From Nymphaea colorata (taxonomy: Eukaryota > Streptophyta > Magnoliopsida > Nymphaeales > Nymphaeaceae), in contig NW_022204806.1 of NCBI RefSeq assembly GCF_008831285.2, positions 1 to 44,177 of the forward strand: a stretch of DNA of 44,177 nt. The letters run 5' to 3'. Both the position numbers and the translations under genes were made by a program. The notes under the pieces are model-generated. The model did no database searches. It worked only from the letters and a program-made list of their open reading frames with translations, and was not told the origin of the DNA. Position 1 is the first letter of the stretch; each line of letters opens with the position of its first letter. Of this stretch, positions 27,682 to 40,300 are shown piece after piece.

Positions 27682-27738
27682 GTTTTTGCTGAAAATCACT
27701 TTCCCAAGCCTCTTTTTGAAGAGGTTTTCAGCAAAAAC
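27682..27738. repeat. Nested inverted repeat inside the LTR
   Basis: GTTTTTGCTGAAAA (27682-27695) is the exact reverse complement of TTTTCAGCAAAAAC (27725-27738). Between them a second hairpin, CCTCTT/AAGAGG with a TTTG loop, occupies 27709-27724. It sits about 90 bp upstream of the candidate TATA box, so it may be a regulatory or RNA-folding element of the LTR. Confidence 0.75.
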
Positions 27739-27827
27739 GTTGCGGCATGAACGCTTAAAAGTTATAACAGTTTTTTTCGCAAATTTTGATAATAAGGTGG
27801 ACCCGCTTTGAAATTTTTGATCATTGA

Positions 27828-27834
27828 TATAAAT
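27828..27834 (+). promoter_or_regulatory. Candidate LTR TATA box (TATAAAT)
   Basis: TATAAAT lies mid-LTR. It is followed about 25-35 bp later by a pyrimidine-rich stretch (TTTCTTCATTTCACG, then TTTTCTCTCTCCTCACG at about 27871). This resembles a plant core promoter and would make 26456 to about 27860 the U3 part and the remainder R-U5. No clear AATAAA signal was seen downstream. Function is untested, and a solo LTR may be silent. Confidence 0.4.
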
Positions 27835-28388
27835 TTGGCCCACGCTCGTTTTTCTTCATTTCACGCCTGCGTTTTCTCTCTCCTCACGAGCGCCTCTTCC
27901 TCGTCTTCGTGTTCGTCCGGTGGTGGAGTCTCCACCTTGCTTCCATGACCAAAACCAGAGAGAGATCTCTCTGTCTCGGCCAAGGCTCCTTCCTCGCATG
28001 GTTCGCTCGACGGTGAAGCTTTCGTCGTCCTCAAAGGGGAACGAACCAGAGAGGAGGAGATTGTCTTCCTCCCCTGCCCTGACGCTAGGGTTCTTCGTGC
28101 GCTGCTTCCAATCGACCGTCCGACCCTCTTAGCCGCCGCTGCCTCCTCTGCTGCTACCGTTTTTCATCTCTGCCTTGCGACGTGTGGAGGAACCGGCAGG
28201 GAAGGAGGAACGACGGGAGGGTTACTGTTTTCCCCCAAACCGCTTCTGTTACAACCATCACGGTGTTCCCTTCTCTTGGAGCTCTCCAGCAACAAGAAGA
28301 TTGAAGAAAACGCCCCTGCTGTCGGCGTCCGTGGCAGAAGAAAAAGGAAATCGAGGCCTCGTTCTTCACGGGAGGGGATGACTGAACG

Positions 28389-28408
28389 GGGGTTTCAGTC
28401 GAAACCCC
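28389..28408. repeat. GC-rich stem-loop in LTR 3' part
   Basis: GGGGTTTC (28389-28396) and GAAACCCC (28401-28408) form a perfect 8-bp stem around AGTC. A T8 run starts at 28428. If the LTR is transcribed from the mid-element promoter, this would lie in the 5' part of the transcript. Confidence 0.65.
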
Positions 28409-28427
28409 TCAGTAAAGACCGTACCCC

Positions 28428-28481
28428 TTTTTTTTGTGTGTGTGTTTTTATATCAGATAAGCATGCTATGCTTTTTTTTTT
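28428..28481 (+). repeat. Low-complexity T/GT tract in LTR
   Basis: A T8 run (28428-28435) leads into a GT repeat to about 28445. After a short gap containing GCATGCTATGC, a T10 run occupies 28472-28481. No other function is visible. Confidence 0.7.
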
Positions 28482-28777
28482 AGGATTGAATGTAGTTTGG
28501 TTTCTCACGGATGAACACCCATAGCGTAATACAGAAAATCCGAGTAAAACATAAGCAGAACGGGAATCTAGAACCTCATGCTTGGATTCATTCTACATGT
28601 ATATGTATCTATACAAACTCAAAATATACAGGCTTCATGCTCCATTCATGATCGAAAATCCCCATACCTTTGAACTTTGTAGCAACTTCCAGCAGCAACC
28701 CCTGCTTCTGGTTCTCTTCCCGCAGCCACGAGCCTCAGTTCCAAGAAGAGAGCAAAAAGGAAAACGTTTCTCACTCG

Positions 28778-28799
28778 TTCTCTCTCTCTCTTTCTTTCT
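28778..28799 (+). repeat. CT microsatellite in LTR
   Basis: A short TC repeat is followed by TTTC units near the 3' end of the LTR. Length variation is likely between genomes, which makes it a possible marker for this insertion. Confidence 0.75.
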
Positions 28800-28956
28800 A
28801 ATGTTGGACGAGCTCCTCTAAGCCTGCGGTAACAGAAAAGTCCTTGCTGTAAAATGTGGTTACATATGCCCTTATCCCTATCTTTTCCACAGATCTCTCC
28901 CTTTGATAAGCTTGATAGTTGGAAAAGGATAAGGAGAGAAAATCGTGGGGCTTACA

Positions 28957-28961
28957 CAATA
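28957..28961. repeat. Target site duplication, right (CAATA)
   Basis: CAATA directly follows the terminal CA and then runs into GGTTAAC of the satellite. A perfect 5-bp duplication fits LTR-retrotransposon integrase. Confidence 0.9.
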
Positions 28962-30434
28962 GGTTAACAACAAGACACCAAATGAATCACTCGAATCTCA
29001 TTCATTTTCACACAAACTTGTGATTTCAATCTACTAAATCATTTATTATAGACGTAACAACAAGTTAAACACATTCAATTAAGTATGCATGATTATATGA
29101 ATCACTTAAATCTCACTTGTATTCGTACGAACATGTGATTTCAATCCTTTAGAACGTTCCCTATAGATGTAACAACAAATTCAACTCATCGGACTAACTA
29201 CACGTGTACAAATATAGTGACTTCAACCATTTTTATCCATATAAACTTGTGATTTCAACCATTTAAATCATTCATTATAGATGTAATAACAAGTGAAATA
29301 CATTAGATTAACTATAAGGGACCAATATAGTGACTTGACTCTCATTCACTTCCAAACGGACTTCTTTTTTCAAGCCACTAAGTCATTCTATACGTATGTA
29401 ACAAATGGTTACGCACATTGAATTAAATATAAGTTATGAAATGTATGTAAGAACAAGTAAAAATGAATCACATAATCTCTCGATTAAACATAAGTGATCA
29501 AATGTATGTAATAACAAGTGAAACACATTAAGTTACCTGTAAGACACCAAATGAATAACTCGAATCCCATTCATTTTCATATAAACCTATGATTTGAATT
29601 TAGTAATCATTTAATATAAACGTAACAACAAGTTAAGTACATTCAATTAAATATGTGTGATCAATTGAATCACTTAAATCCCACTCGTATTGATGTGAAC
29701 TTGTGCATCGATCACTATAGATGTAACAACATGTTCAACTTATCGTACAAACTATAAAGGATCAAACTAATGCATAGGTCTCCTTTATATCCATATAAAC
29801 TTGTGAGTTTTAATTATTTAAATCATTGATCATGGATGTAATAACATGTGAAACATATTAGGTTAACTATAAGACACCAAATGAATCACTCGAATCACAT
29901 TCATTTTCATACAAACTTGTGATTTCAGTTCACTTAATTAAGCACATTTAATTAAGTATGTGTGATCATTTGAATCACTTAAATCGCACTTGTATTGATA
30001 CGAACTTGTAATTTCAATCCTTTAGATCGTGCACTATAGTCGAACCAATACGAATCAGATTTAAGTGATTCATATGATTACGCATACTTTATTGAATGTA
30101 CTTGACTTATTGTTATATCCATGTTAAATGATTTAGTAGATTGAAATCACAGGCTTGCATGAAAATGAATGAGATTTGAGTGATTCATTTGGTGCCCTAT
30201 TGTTAACCTAATTCACTTGTTAAGCACATTCAATTAAATTACAAGTGAAACATATTAGGTTACCTACAAGAGACCAAATGAATCACTCAAATCTCATTCA
30301 TTTCCATACAAACCTATGATTTCAATATACTAAATCATTTAATATAGACGTAACAACAAGTTAAGCACATTCAATTAAGTATGCTTGATCAAATGAATCA
30401 CTTAAATCTCACTCGTATCGAGACGAGTGATTTA

Positions 30435-32934
30435 GTGTGCGTATGGATACAAATGAATGAGATGTAACAACATGTTCAACTTATTGAACAAACTACAAGG
30501 GATCAAACTAAACTAATCCACAGGTCTCCTTTACATCCATATAAACTTGTGAGTTTTTATCGTTTAAATCGTTGATCATAGATGTCATAACGAGTGAAAC
30601 ACATTAGGTTAATTATAAGACACCAAATGAATCACACAAATCTCATTTATTTTCACACAAACTTGTTATTTGAATTCACTTCATCTAGCAATATGGATGT
30701 AAAACAAGTTAAGCACATTCAATTAAGTATGTGTGATCATTTAAATCACTTAAATCGCACTTGTATTGATACGAACTTGTGATTTCAATCATTTAGATCG
30801 TGCACTATAGTTGTAACAATAAATTCAACTCACCGGACTAACTACATGCGTTTGTATCCACATGAACATGTGATTTCAATCATTTAAATCACTCATTATA
30901 TATATATTCCAAACAAACTTCTGGTATCAAAGCCACTAGGTCATTCTATACGTTAGTAAGAAATGGTCACGCACATTCAATTAAATACAAGTGATCAATT
31001 ATATGTAATAACAAGTGAAAATCAGTCACTTAATCTCTCTCAATTAAATATAAGTGATCAAATATATGTAATAACAAGTGAAACACATTAGGTTACTTAC
31101 AAGACACCAAATGAATCATTCCAATATCATTCATTTTCATACAAACCTATGGTTTTAATCTACTAAATCATTTAATATAGGCGTAACAACAAGTTAAGCA
31201 CATTCAATTACGTATGTGTGATAAAATGAATCACTTAAATCCCACTCGTATTGATACGAACTTCTGATTTCCATTCCTTACATCGATCACCATAGATGTA
31301 AGAACTAGTTCAACTTATTGAACTAACTACAAGTGCTCAAACTAATGCATAGGTCTCATTTATGTCCACACAAACTTGTAAGTTTTAATCATTTAAATCA
31401 TTGATCAAATATGTAATAACAAGTGAAACACAATAGGTTAACTACAAGACACCAAATGAATCACTCGAATCTCATTCATTTTCACACAAACTTGTGATTT
31501 CAATCTACTAAATCATTTATTATAGACGTAACAACAAGTTAAACACATTCAATTAAGTATGCATGATTATATGAATCACTTAAATCTCACTTGTATTCGT
31601 ACGAACATGTGATTTCAATCCTTTAGAACGTTCCCTATAGATGTAACAACAAATTCAACTCATCGGACTAACTACACGTGTACAAATATAGTGACTTCAA
31701 CCATTTTATCCATATAAACTTGTGATTTCAACCATTTAAATCATTCATTATAGATGTAATAACAAGTGAAATACATTAGATTAACTATAAGGGACCAATA
31801 TAGTGACTTGACTCTCATTCACTTCCAAACGGACTTCTTTTTTCAAGCCACTAAGTCATTCTATACGTATGTAACAAATGGTTACGCACATTCAATTAAA
31901 TATAAGTTATCAAATGTATGTAAGAACAAGTAAAAATGAATCACATAATCTCTCGATTAAACATAAGTGATCAAATGTATGTAATAAAAAGTGAAACACA
32001 TTAAGTTACCTGTAAGACACCAAATGAATCACTCGAATCCCATTCATTTTCATATAAACCTATGATTTGAATTTACTAAATCATTTAATATAAACGTAAC
32101 AACAAGTTAAGTACATTCAATTAAATATGTGTGATCAATTGAATCACTTAAATCCCACTCGTATTGATGTGAACTTGTGCATCGATCACTATAGATGTAA
32201 CAACATGTTCAACTTATCGTACAAACTAGAAAGGATCAAACTAATGCATAGGTCTCCTTTATATCCATATAAACTTGTGAGTTTTAATTATTTAAATCAT
32301 TGATCATGGATGTAATAACATGTGAAACATATTAGGTTAACTATAAGACACCAAATGAATCACTCGAATCACATTCATTTTCATACAAACTTGTGATTTC
32401 AGTTCACTTAATCAAGCAACATGGATGTAACAATAAGTTAAGCACATTTAATTAAGTATGTGTGATCATTTGAATCACTTAAATAGCACTTCTATTGATA
32501 CAAACTTGTAATTTCAATCCTTTAGATCGTGCACTATAGTCGTACCAATACGAGTCAGATTTAAGTGATTCATATGATCACGCATACTTTATTGAATGTA
32601 CTTGACTTATTGTTATATCCATGTTAAATGATTTAGCAGATTGAAATCACAGGCTTGCATGAAAATGAATGAGATTTGAGTTATTCATTTGGTGTCCTAT
32701 TGTTAACCTAATTCACTTGTTAAGCACATTCAATTAAATTACAAGTGAAACATATTAGGTTACCTACAAGAGACCAAATGAATCACTCAAATCTCATTCA
32801 TTTTCATACAAACCTATGATTTCAATATACTAAATCATTTAATATAGACGTAACAACAAGTTAAGCACATTCAATTAAGTATGCTTGATCAAATGAATCA
32901 CTTAAATCTCACTCGTATCGACACGAGTGATTTA
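30435..32934 (+). repeat. HOR unit U11 (short form)
   Basis: This is a 2,500-bp short-form copy with the full set of short-block variants and GAGACC at the deletion joint (about 32770). The inverted dimer lies at 32545-32721. An open frame at 30594-30782 is satellite sequence and is not coding. Confidence 0.93.
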
Positions 32935-35425
32935 GTGTGTGTATGGATACAAATGAATGAGATGTAACAACATGTTCAACTTATTGAACAAACTACAATG
33001 GATCAAACTAAACTAATCCATAGGTCTCCTTTACATCCATATAAACTTGTGAGTTTTTATCGTTTAAATCGTTGATCATAGATGTCATAACGAGTGAAAC
33101 ACATTAGGTTAATTATAAGACACCAAATGAATCACACAAATCTCATTTATTTTCACACAAACTTGTTATTTGAATTCACTTCATCTAGCAATATGGATGT
33201 AACAACAAGTTAAGCACATTCAATTAAGTATGTGTGATCATTTAAATCACTTAAATCGCACTTGTATTGATACGAACTTGTGATTTCAATCATTTAGATC
33301 GTGCACTATAGTTGTAACAATAAATTCAACTCACCGGACTAACTACATGCGTTTGTATCCACATGAACATGTGATTTCAATCATTTAAATCACTCATTAT
33401 ATATATATTCCAAACAAACTTCTGGTATCAAAGCCACTAGGTCATTCTATACGTTAGTAAGAAATGGTCACGCACATTCAATTAAATACAAGTGATCAAT
33501 TATATGTAATAACAAGTGAAAATCAGTCACTTAATCTCTCTCAATTAAATATAAGTGATCAAATATATGTAATAACAAGTGAAACACATTAGGTTACTTA
33601 CAAGACACCAAATGAATCATTCATTTTCATACAAACCTATGGTTTTAATCTACTAAATCATTTAATATAGGCGTAACAACAAGTTAAGCACATTCAATTA
33701 CGTATGTGTGATAAAATGAATCACTTAAATCCCACTCGTATTGATACGAACTTGTGATTTCCATTCCTTACATCGATCACCATAGATGTAAGAACTAGTT
33801 CAACTTATTGAACTAACTACAATGGATCAAACTAATGCATAGGTCTCCTTTATGTCCACACAAACTTGTAAGTTTTAATCATTTAAATCATTGATCAAAT
33901 ATGTAATAACAAGTGAAACACAATAGGTTAACTACAAGACACCAAATGAATCACTCGAATCTCATTCATTTTCACACAAACTTGTGATTTCAATCTACTA
34001 AATCATTTATTATAGACGTAACAACAAGTTAAACACATTCAATTAAGTATGCATGATTATATGAATCACTTAAATCTCACTTGTATTCGTACGAACATGT
34101 GATTTCAATCCTTTAGAACGTTCCCTATAGATGTAACAACAAATTCAACTCATCGGACTAACTACACGTGTACAAATATAGTGACTTCAACCATTTTTAT
34201 CCATATAAACTTGTGATTTCCACCATTTAAATCATTCATTATAGATGTAATAACAAGTGAAATACATTAGATTAACTATAAGGGACCAATATAGTGATTT
34301 GACTCTCATTCACTTCCAAACGGACTTCTTTTTTCAAGCCACTAAGTCATTCTATACGTATGTAACAAATGGTTACGCACATTCAATTAAATATAAGTTA
34401 TGAAATGTATGTAAGAACAAGTAAAAATGAATCACATAATCTCTCGATTAAACATAAGTGATCAAATGTATGTAATAACAAGTGAAACACATTAAGTTAC
34501 CTGTAGGACACCAAATGAATCACTCGAATTCCATTCATTTTCATATAAACCTATGATTTGAATTTACTAAATCATTTAATATAAACGTAACAACAAGTTA
34601 AGTACATTCAATTAAATATGTGTGATCAATTGAATCACTTAAATCCCACTCGTATTGATGTGAACTTGTGCATCGATCACTATAGATGTAACAACATGTT
34701 CAACTTATCGTACAAACTAGAAAGGATCAAACTAATGCATAGGTCTCCTTTATATCCATATAAACTTGTGAGTTTTAATTATTTAAATCATTGATCATGG
34801 ATGTAATAACATGTGAAACATATTAGGTTAACTATAAGACACCAAATGAATCACTCGAATCACATTCATTTTCATACAAACTTGTGATTTCAGTTCACTT
34901 AATCAAGCAACATAGATGTAACAATAAGTTAAGCACATTTAATTAAGTATGTGTGATCATTTGAATCACTTAAATCGCACTTCTATTGATACGAACTTGT
35001 AATTTCAATCCTTTAGATCGTGCACTATAGTCGTACCAATACGAGTCAGATTTAAGTGATTCATATGATCACACATACTTTATTGAATGTACTTGACTTA
35101 TTGTTATATCCATGTTAAATGATTTAGTAGATTGAAATCACAGGCTTGCATGAAAATGAATGAGATTTGAGTGATTCATTTGGTGTCCTATTGTTAACCT
35201 AATTCACTTGTTAAGCACATTCAATTAAATTACAAGTGAAACAAATTAGGTTACCTACAAGAGACCAAATGAATCACTCAAATCTCATTCATTTTCATAC
35301 AAACCTATGATTTCAATATACTAAATCATTTAATATAGACGTAAAAACAAGTTAAGCACATTCAATTAAGTATGCTTGATAAAATGAATCACTTAAATCT
35401 CACTCGTATCGACACGAGTGATTTA
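32935..35425 (+). repeat. HOR unit U12 (short form, sister of U13)
   Basis: This is a 2,491-bp copy. An 11-bp deletion at about 33619 (GAATCATTCATTTTCAT) is shared only with U13, as are GATTTCCACC (about 34215) and AGTGATTTGACTC (about 34293). U12 and U13 are the closest pair in the window. The inverted dimer lies at 35036-35212. Confidence 0.93.
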
Positions 35426-37916
35426 GTGTGCGTATGGATACAAATGAATGAGATGTAAAAACATGTTCAACTTATTGAACAAACTACAAGGGATCAAACT
35501 AAACTAATCCATAGGTCTCCTTTACATCCATATAAACTTGTGAGTTTTTATCGTTTAAATCGTTGATCATAGATGTCATAACGAGTGAAACACATTAGGT
35601 TAATTATAAGACACCAAATGAATCACACAAATCTCATTTATTTTCACACAAACTTGTTATTTGAATTCACTTCATCTAGCAATATGGATGTAGCAACAAG
35701 TTAAGCACATTCAATTAAGTATGTGTGATCATTTAAATCACTTAAATCGCACTTGTATTGATACGAACTTGTGATTTCAATCATTTAGATCGTGCACTAT
35801 AGTTGTAACAATAAATTCAACTCACCGGACTAACTACATGCATTTGTATCCACATGAACATGTGATTTCAATCATTTAAATCACTCATTATATATATATT
35901 CCAAACAAACTTCTGGTATCAAAGCCACTAGGTCATTCTATACGTTAGTAAGAAATGGTCACGCACATTCAATTAAATACAAGTGATCAATTATATGTAA
36001 TAACAAGTGAAAATCAGTCACTTAATCTCTCTCAATTAAATATAAGTGATCAAATATATGTAATAACAAGTGAAACACATTAGGTTACTTACAAGACACC
36101 AAATGAATCATTCATTTTCATACAAACCTATGGTTTTAATCTACTAAATCATTTAATATAGGCGTAACAACAAGTTAAGCACATTCAATTACGTATGTGT
36201 GATAAAATGAATCACTTAAATCCCACTCGTATTGATACAAACTTGTGATTTCCATTCCTTACATCGATCACCATAGATGTAAGAACTAGTTCAACTTATT
36301 GAACTAACTACAATGGATCAAACTAATGCATAGGTCTCCTTTATGTCCACACAAACTTGTAAGTTTTAATCATTTAAATCATTGATCAAATATGTAATAA
36401 CAAGTGAAACACAATAGGTTAACTACAAGACACCAAATGAATCACTCGAATCTCATTCATTTTCACACAAACTTGTGATTTCAATCTACTAAATCATTTA
36501 TTATAGACGTAACAACAAGTTAAACACATTCAATTAAGTATGCATGATTATATGAATCACTTAAATCTCACTTGTATTCGTACGAACATGTGATTTCAAT
36601 CCTTTAGAACGTTCCCTATAGATGTAACAACAAATTCAACTCATCGGACTAACTACACGTGTACAAATATAGTGACTTCAACCATTTTTATCCATATAAA
36701 CTTGTGATTTCCACCATTTAAATCATTCATTATAGATGTAATAACAAGTGAAATACATTAGATTAACTATAAGGGACCAATATAGTGATTTGACTCTCAT
36801 TCACTTCCAAACGGACTTCTTTTTTCAAGCCACTAAGTCATTCTATACGTATGTAACAAATGGTTACGCACATTCAATTAAATATAAGTTATGAAATGTA
36901 TGTAAGAACAAGTAAAAATGAATCACATAATCTCTCGATTAAACATAAGTGATCAAATGTATGTAATAACAAGTGAAACACATTAAGTTACCTGTAAGAC
37001 ACCAAATGAATCACTCGAATCCCATTCATTTTCATATAAACCTATGATTTGAATTTACTAAATCATTTAATATAAACGTAACAACAAGTTAAGTACATTC
37101 AATTAAATATGTGTGATCAATTGAATCACTTAAATCCCACTCGTATTGATGTGAACTTGTGCATCGATCACTATAGATGTAACAACATGTTCAACTTATC
37201 GTACAAACTAGAAAGGATCAAACTAATGCATAGGTCTCCTTTATATCCATATAAACTTGTGAGTTTTAATTATTTAAATCATTGATCATGGATGTAATAA
37301 CATGTGAAACATATTAGGTTAACTATAAGACACCAAATGAATCACTCGAATCACATTCATTTTCAAACAAACTTGTGATTTCAGTTCACTTAATCAAGCA
37401 ACATGTATGTAACAATAAGTTAAGCACATTTAATTAAGTATGTGTGATCATTTGAATCACTTAAATCGCACTTCTATTGATACGAACTTGTAATTTCAAT
37501 CCTTTAGATCGTGCACTATAGTCGTACCAATACGAGTCAGATTTAAGTGATTCATATGATCACGCATACTTTATTAAATGTACTTGACTTATTGTTATAT
37601 CCATGTTAAATGATTTAGTAGATTGAAATCACAGGCTTGCATGAAAATGAATGAGATTTGAGTGATTCATTTGGTGTCCTATTGTTAACCTAATTCACTT
37701 GTTAAGCACATTCAATTAAATTACAAGTGAAATATATTAGGTTACCTACAAGAGACCAAATGAATCACTCAAATCTCATTCATTTTCATACAAACCTATG
37801 ATTTCAATATACTAAATCATTTAATATAGACGTAAAAACAAGTTAAACACATTCAATTAAGTATGCTTGATCAAATGAATCACTTAAATCTCACTCGTAT
37901 CGAGACGAGTGATTTA
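35426..37916 (+). repeat. HOR unit U13 (short form, sister of U12)
   Basis: This is a 2,491-bp copy with the same 11-bp deletion (about 36109) and the same private variants as U12. It is the last unit of the short-form block. The inverted dimer lies at 37527-37703. Confidence 0.93.
37438..37569. repeat. Imperfect inverted repeat (head-to-head monomer junction)
   Basis: The left arm (37438-37485) and right arm (37522-37569) are each 48 bp. They match at 41 of 48 positions when one is reverse-complemented, with a 36-bp spacer containing ATCGTGCACTATAG. The structure arises where a forward A monomer meets the inverted dimer, and it recurs once per HOR. It could extrude as a cruciform or fold in RNA. 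Confidence 0.85.
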
Positions 37917-39190
37917 GTGTTCGTATGGATACAAATGAATGAGATGTAACAACATGTTCAACTTATTGAACAAACTACAAGGGATCAAACTAAACTAATC
38001 CATAGGTCTCCTTTACATCCATATAAACTTGTGAGTTTTTATCGTTTAAATCGTTGATCATAAATGTCATAACGAGTGAAACACATTAGGTTAATTATAA
38101 GACACCAAATGAATCACACAAATCTCATTTATTTTCACACAAACTTGTTATTTGAATTCACTTCATCTAGCAATATGGATGTAACAACAAGTTAAGCACA
38201 TTCAATTAAGTATGTGTGATCATTTAAATCACTTAAATCGCACTTGTATTGATACGAACTTGTGATTTCAATCATTTAGATCGTGCACTATAGTTGTAAC
38301 AATAAATTCAACTCACCGGACTAACTACATGCATTTGTATCCACATGAACATGTGATTTCAATCATTTAAATCACTCATTATATATATATTCCAAACAAA
38401 CTTCTGGTATCAAAGCCACTAGGTCATTCTATAGGTTAGTAAGAAATGGTCACGCACATTCAATTAAATACAAGTGATCAATTATATGTAATAACAAGTG
38501 AAAATCAGTCACTTAATCTCTCTCAATTAAATATAAGTGATCAAATATATGTAATAACAAGTGAAACACATTAGGTTACTTACAAGACACCAAATGAATC
38601 ATTCCAATATCATTCATTTTCATACAAACCTATGGTTTTAATCTACTAAATCATTTAATATAGGCGTAACAACAAGTTAAGCACATTCAATTACGTATGT
38701 GTGATAAAATGAATCACTTAAATCCCACTCGTATTGATACGAACTTGTGATTTCCATTCCTTACATCGATCACCATAGATGTAAGAACTAGTTCAACTTA
38801 TTGAACTAACTACAAGGGATCAAACTAATGCATAGGTCTCCTTTATGTCCACACAAACTTGTAAGTTTTAATCATTTAAATCATTGATCAAATATGTAAT
38901 AACAAGTGAAACACAATAGGTTAACTACAAGACACCAAATGAATCACACGAATTTCATTCATTTTCACACAAACTTGTGATTTCAATCTATTAAATCATT
39001 TATTATAGAAGTAACAACAAGTTAAGCACATTCAATTAAGTATGCATGATTATATGAATCACTTAAATCTCACTTGTATTCGTACGAACATGTGATTTCA
39101 ATCCTTTAGAACGTTCCCTATAGATGTAACAACAAATTCAACTCATCGGAGTAACTACACGTGTATAAATATAGTGACTTCAACCATTTT

Positions 39191-39745
39191 TATCCATATA
39201 AACTTGTGATTTCAACCATTTAAATCATTCATTATAGATGTAATAACAAGTGAAATACATTAGATTAACTATAAGGGACCAATATAGTGACTTGACTCTC
39301 ATTCACTTCCAAACGGACTTCTTTTTTCAAGCCACTAAGTCATTCTATACGTATGTAACAAATGGTTACGCACATTCAATTAAATATAAGTTATCAAATG
39401 TATGTAAGAACAAGTAAAAATGAATCACATAATCTCTCGATTAAACATAAGTGATCAAATGTATGTAATAACAAGTGAAACACATTAAGTTACCTGTAAG
39501 ACACCAAATGAATCACTCGAATCCCATTCATTTTCATATAAACCTATGATTTGAATTTACTAAATCATTTAATATAAACGTAACAACAAGTTAAGTACAT
39601 TCAATTAAATATGCGTGATCAATTGAATCAATTAAATCCCACTCATATTGATGTGAACTTGTGCATCGATCCCTATAGATGTAACAACATGTTCAACTTA
39701 TCATACAAACTAGAAAGGATCAAACTAATGCATAGGACTCCTTTA
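39191..39745 (+). repeat. 555-bp tandem duplication, copy 1 (U14)
   Basis: This copy starts at TATCCATATAAACTTGTG, and the same motif and following sequence restart at 39746. The duplicated segment is about five monomers. Both copies share GAATCAATTAAATC, where other units have GAATCACTTAAATC. This points to a recent event. Confidence 0.88.
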
Positions 39746-40300
39746 TATCCATATAAACTTGTGATTTCAACCATTTAAATCATTCATTATAGATGTAATA
39801 ACAAGTGAAATACATTAAATTAACTATAAGGGACCAATATAGTGACTTGACTCTCATTTACTTCTAAACAGACTTCTTTTTTCAAGCCACTAAGTCATTC
39901 TATACGTATGTAACAAATGGTTACGCACATTCAATTAAATATAAGTTATCAAATGTATGTAAGAACAAGTAAAAATGAATCACATAATCTCTCGATTAAA
40001 CATAAGTGATCAAATGTATGTAATAACAAGTGAAACACATTAAGTTACCTGTAAGACACCAAATGAATCACTCGAATCCAATTCATTTTCATATAAACCT
40101 ATGATTTGAATTTACTAAATCATTTAATATAAACGTAACAACAAGTTAAGTACATTCAATTAAATATGCGTGATCAATTGAATCAATTAAATCCCACTCG
40201 TATTGATGTGAACTTGTGCATCGATCCCTATAGATGTAACAACATGTTCAACTTATCGTACAAACTAGAAAGGATCAAACTAATGCATAGGTCTCCTTTA
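39746..40300 (+). repeat. 555-bp tandem duplication, copy 2 (U14)
   Basis: This second copy of the preceding segment has a few private changes, for example CATTTACTTCTAAACAG at about 39857. The join uses TATCCATATAAACTTGTG, a motif found in several monomers. Unequal exchange between misaligned C/B junctions is the simplest origin. Confidence 0.88.

Larger units (their letters stand above)
26456..28956 (+). mobile_element. Solo LTR of a plant LTR retrotransposon (2,501 bp)
   Basis: The element begins TGTCACGACCC, ends GGGGCTTACA (TG...CA, with TGT/ACA at the tips) and is flanked by CAATA on both sides. The satellite continues in register across it. The composition is clearly less AT-rich than the array. 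No second copy of the 5' end occurs inside, and there is no plant initiator-Met primer-binding site, polypurine tract or gag-pol coding. A full element is thus excluded and a solo LTR, left by LTR-LTR recombination, is the best reading. The TGTCACGACCC start and the long LTR would fit a Ty3/gypsy chromovirus such as the Tekay/Del group, but that assignment is a weak inference. Open frames inside it (for example 26909-27316, minus strand) show no domain I recognise. Confidence 0.85.
25456..30434 (+). repeat. HOR unit U10 (short form, split by LTR insertion)
   Basis: The unit spans 4,979 bp. Removing the 2,501-bp element and one 5-bp target duplication leaves 2,473 bp. The shortfall of about 27 bp is explained mainly by a private 26-bp deletion at 29938, where CACTTAA joins TTAAGCAC across a TTAA microhomology. 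The inverted dimer lies at 30045-30221. Confidence 0.92.

Noticed and set aside
28072-28094. CTAGGGTT-like telomere motif in the LTR
   Set aside because: It is a single occurrence with no tandem TTTAGGG units.
26456-28956. LTR length (2,501 bp) equals the short HOR length
   Set aside because: There is no sequence similarity between element and satellite, and the ends are defined by TG/CA and the target duplication. The match is taken as coincidence.
30594-30782. 62-aa open frame in U11
   Set aside because: It is pure satellite sequence and a chance frame; single-base variants in sister units alter or close it.
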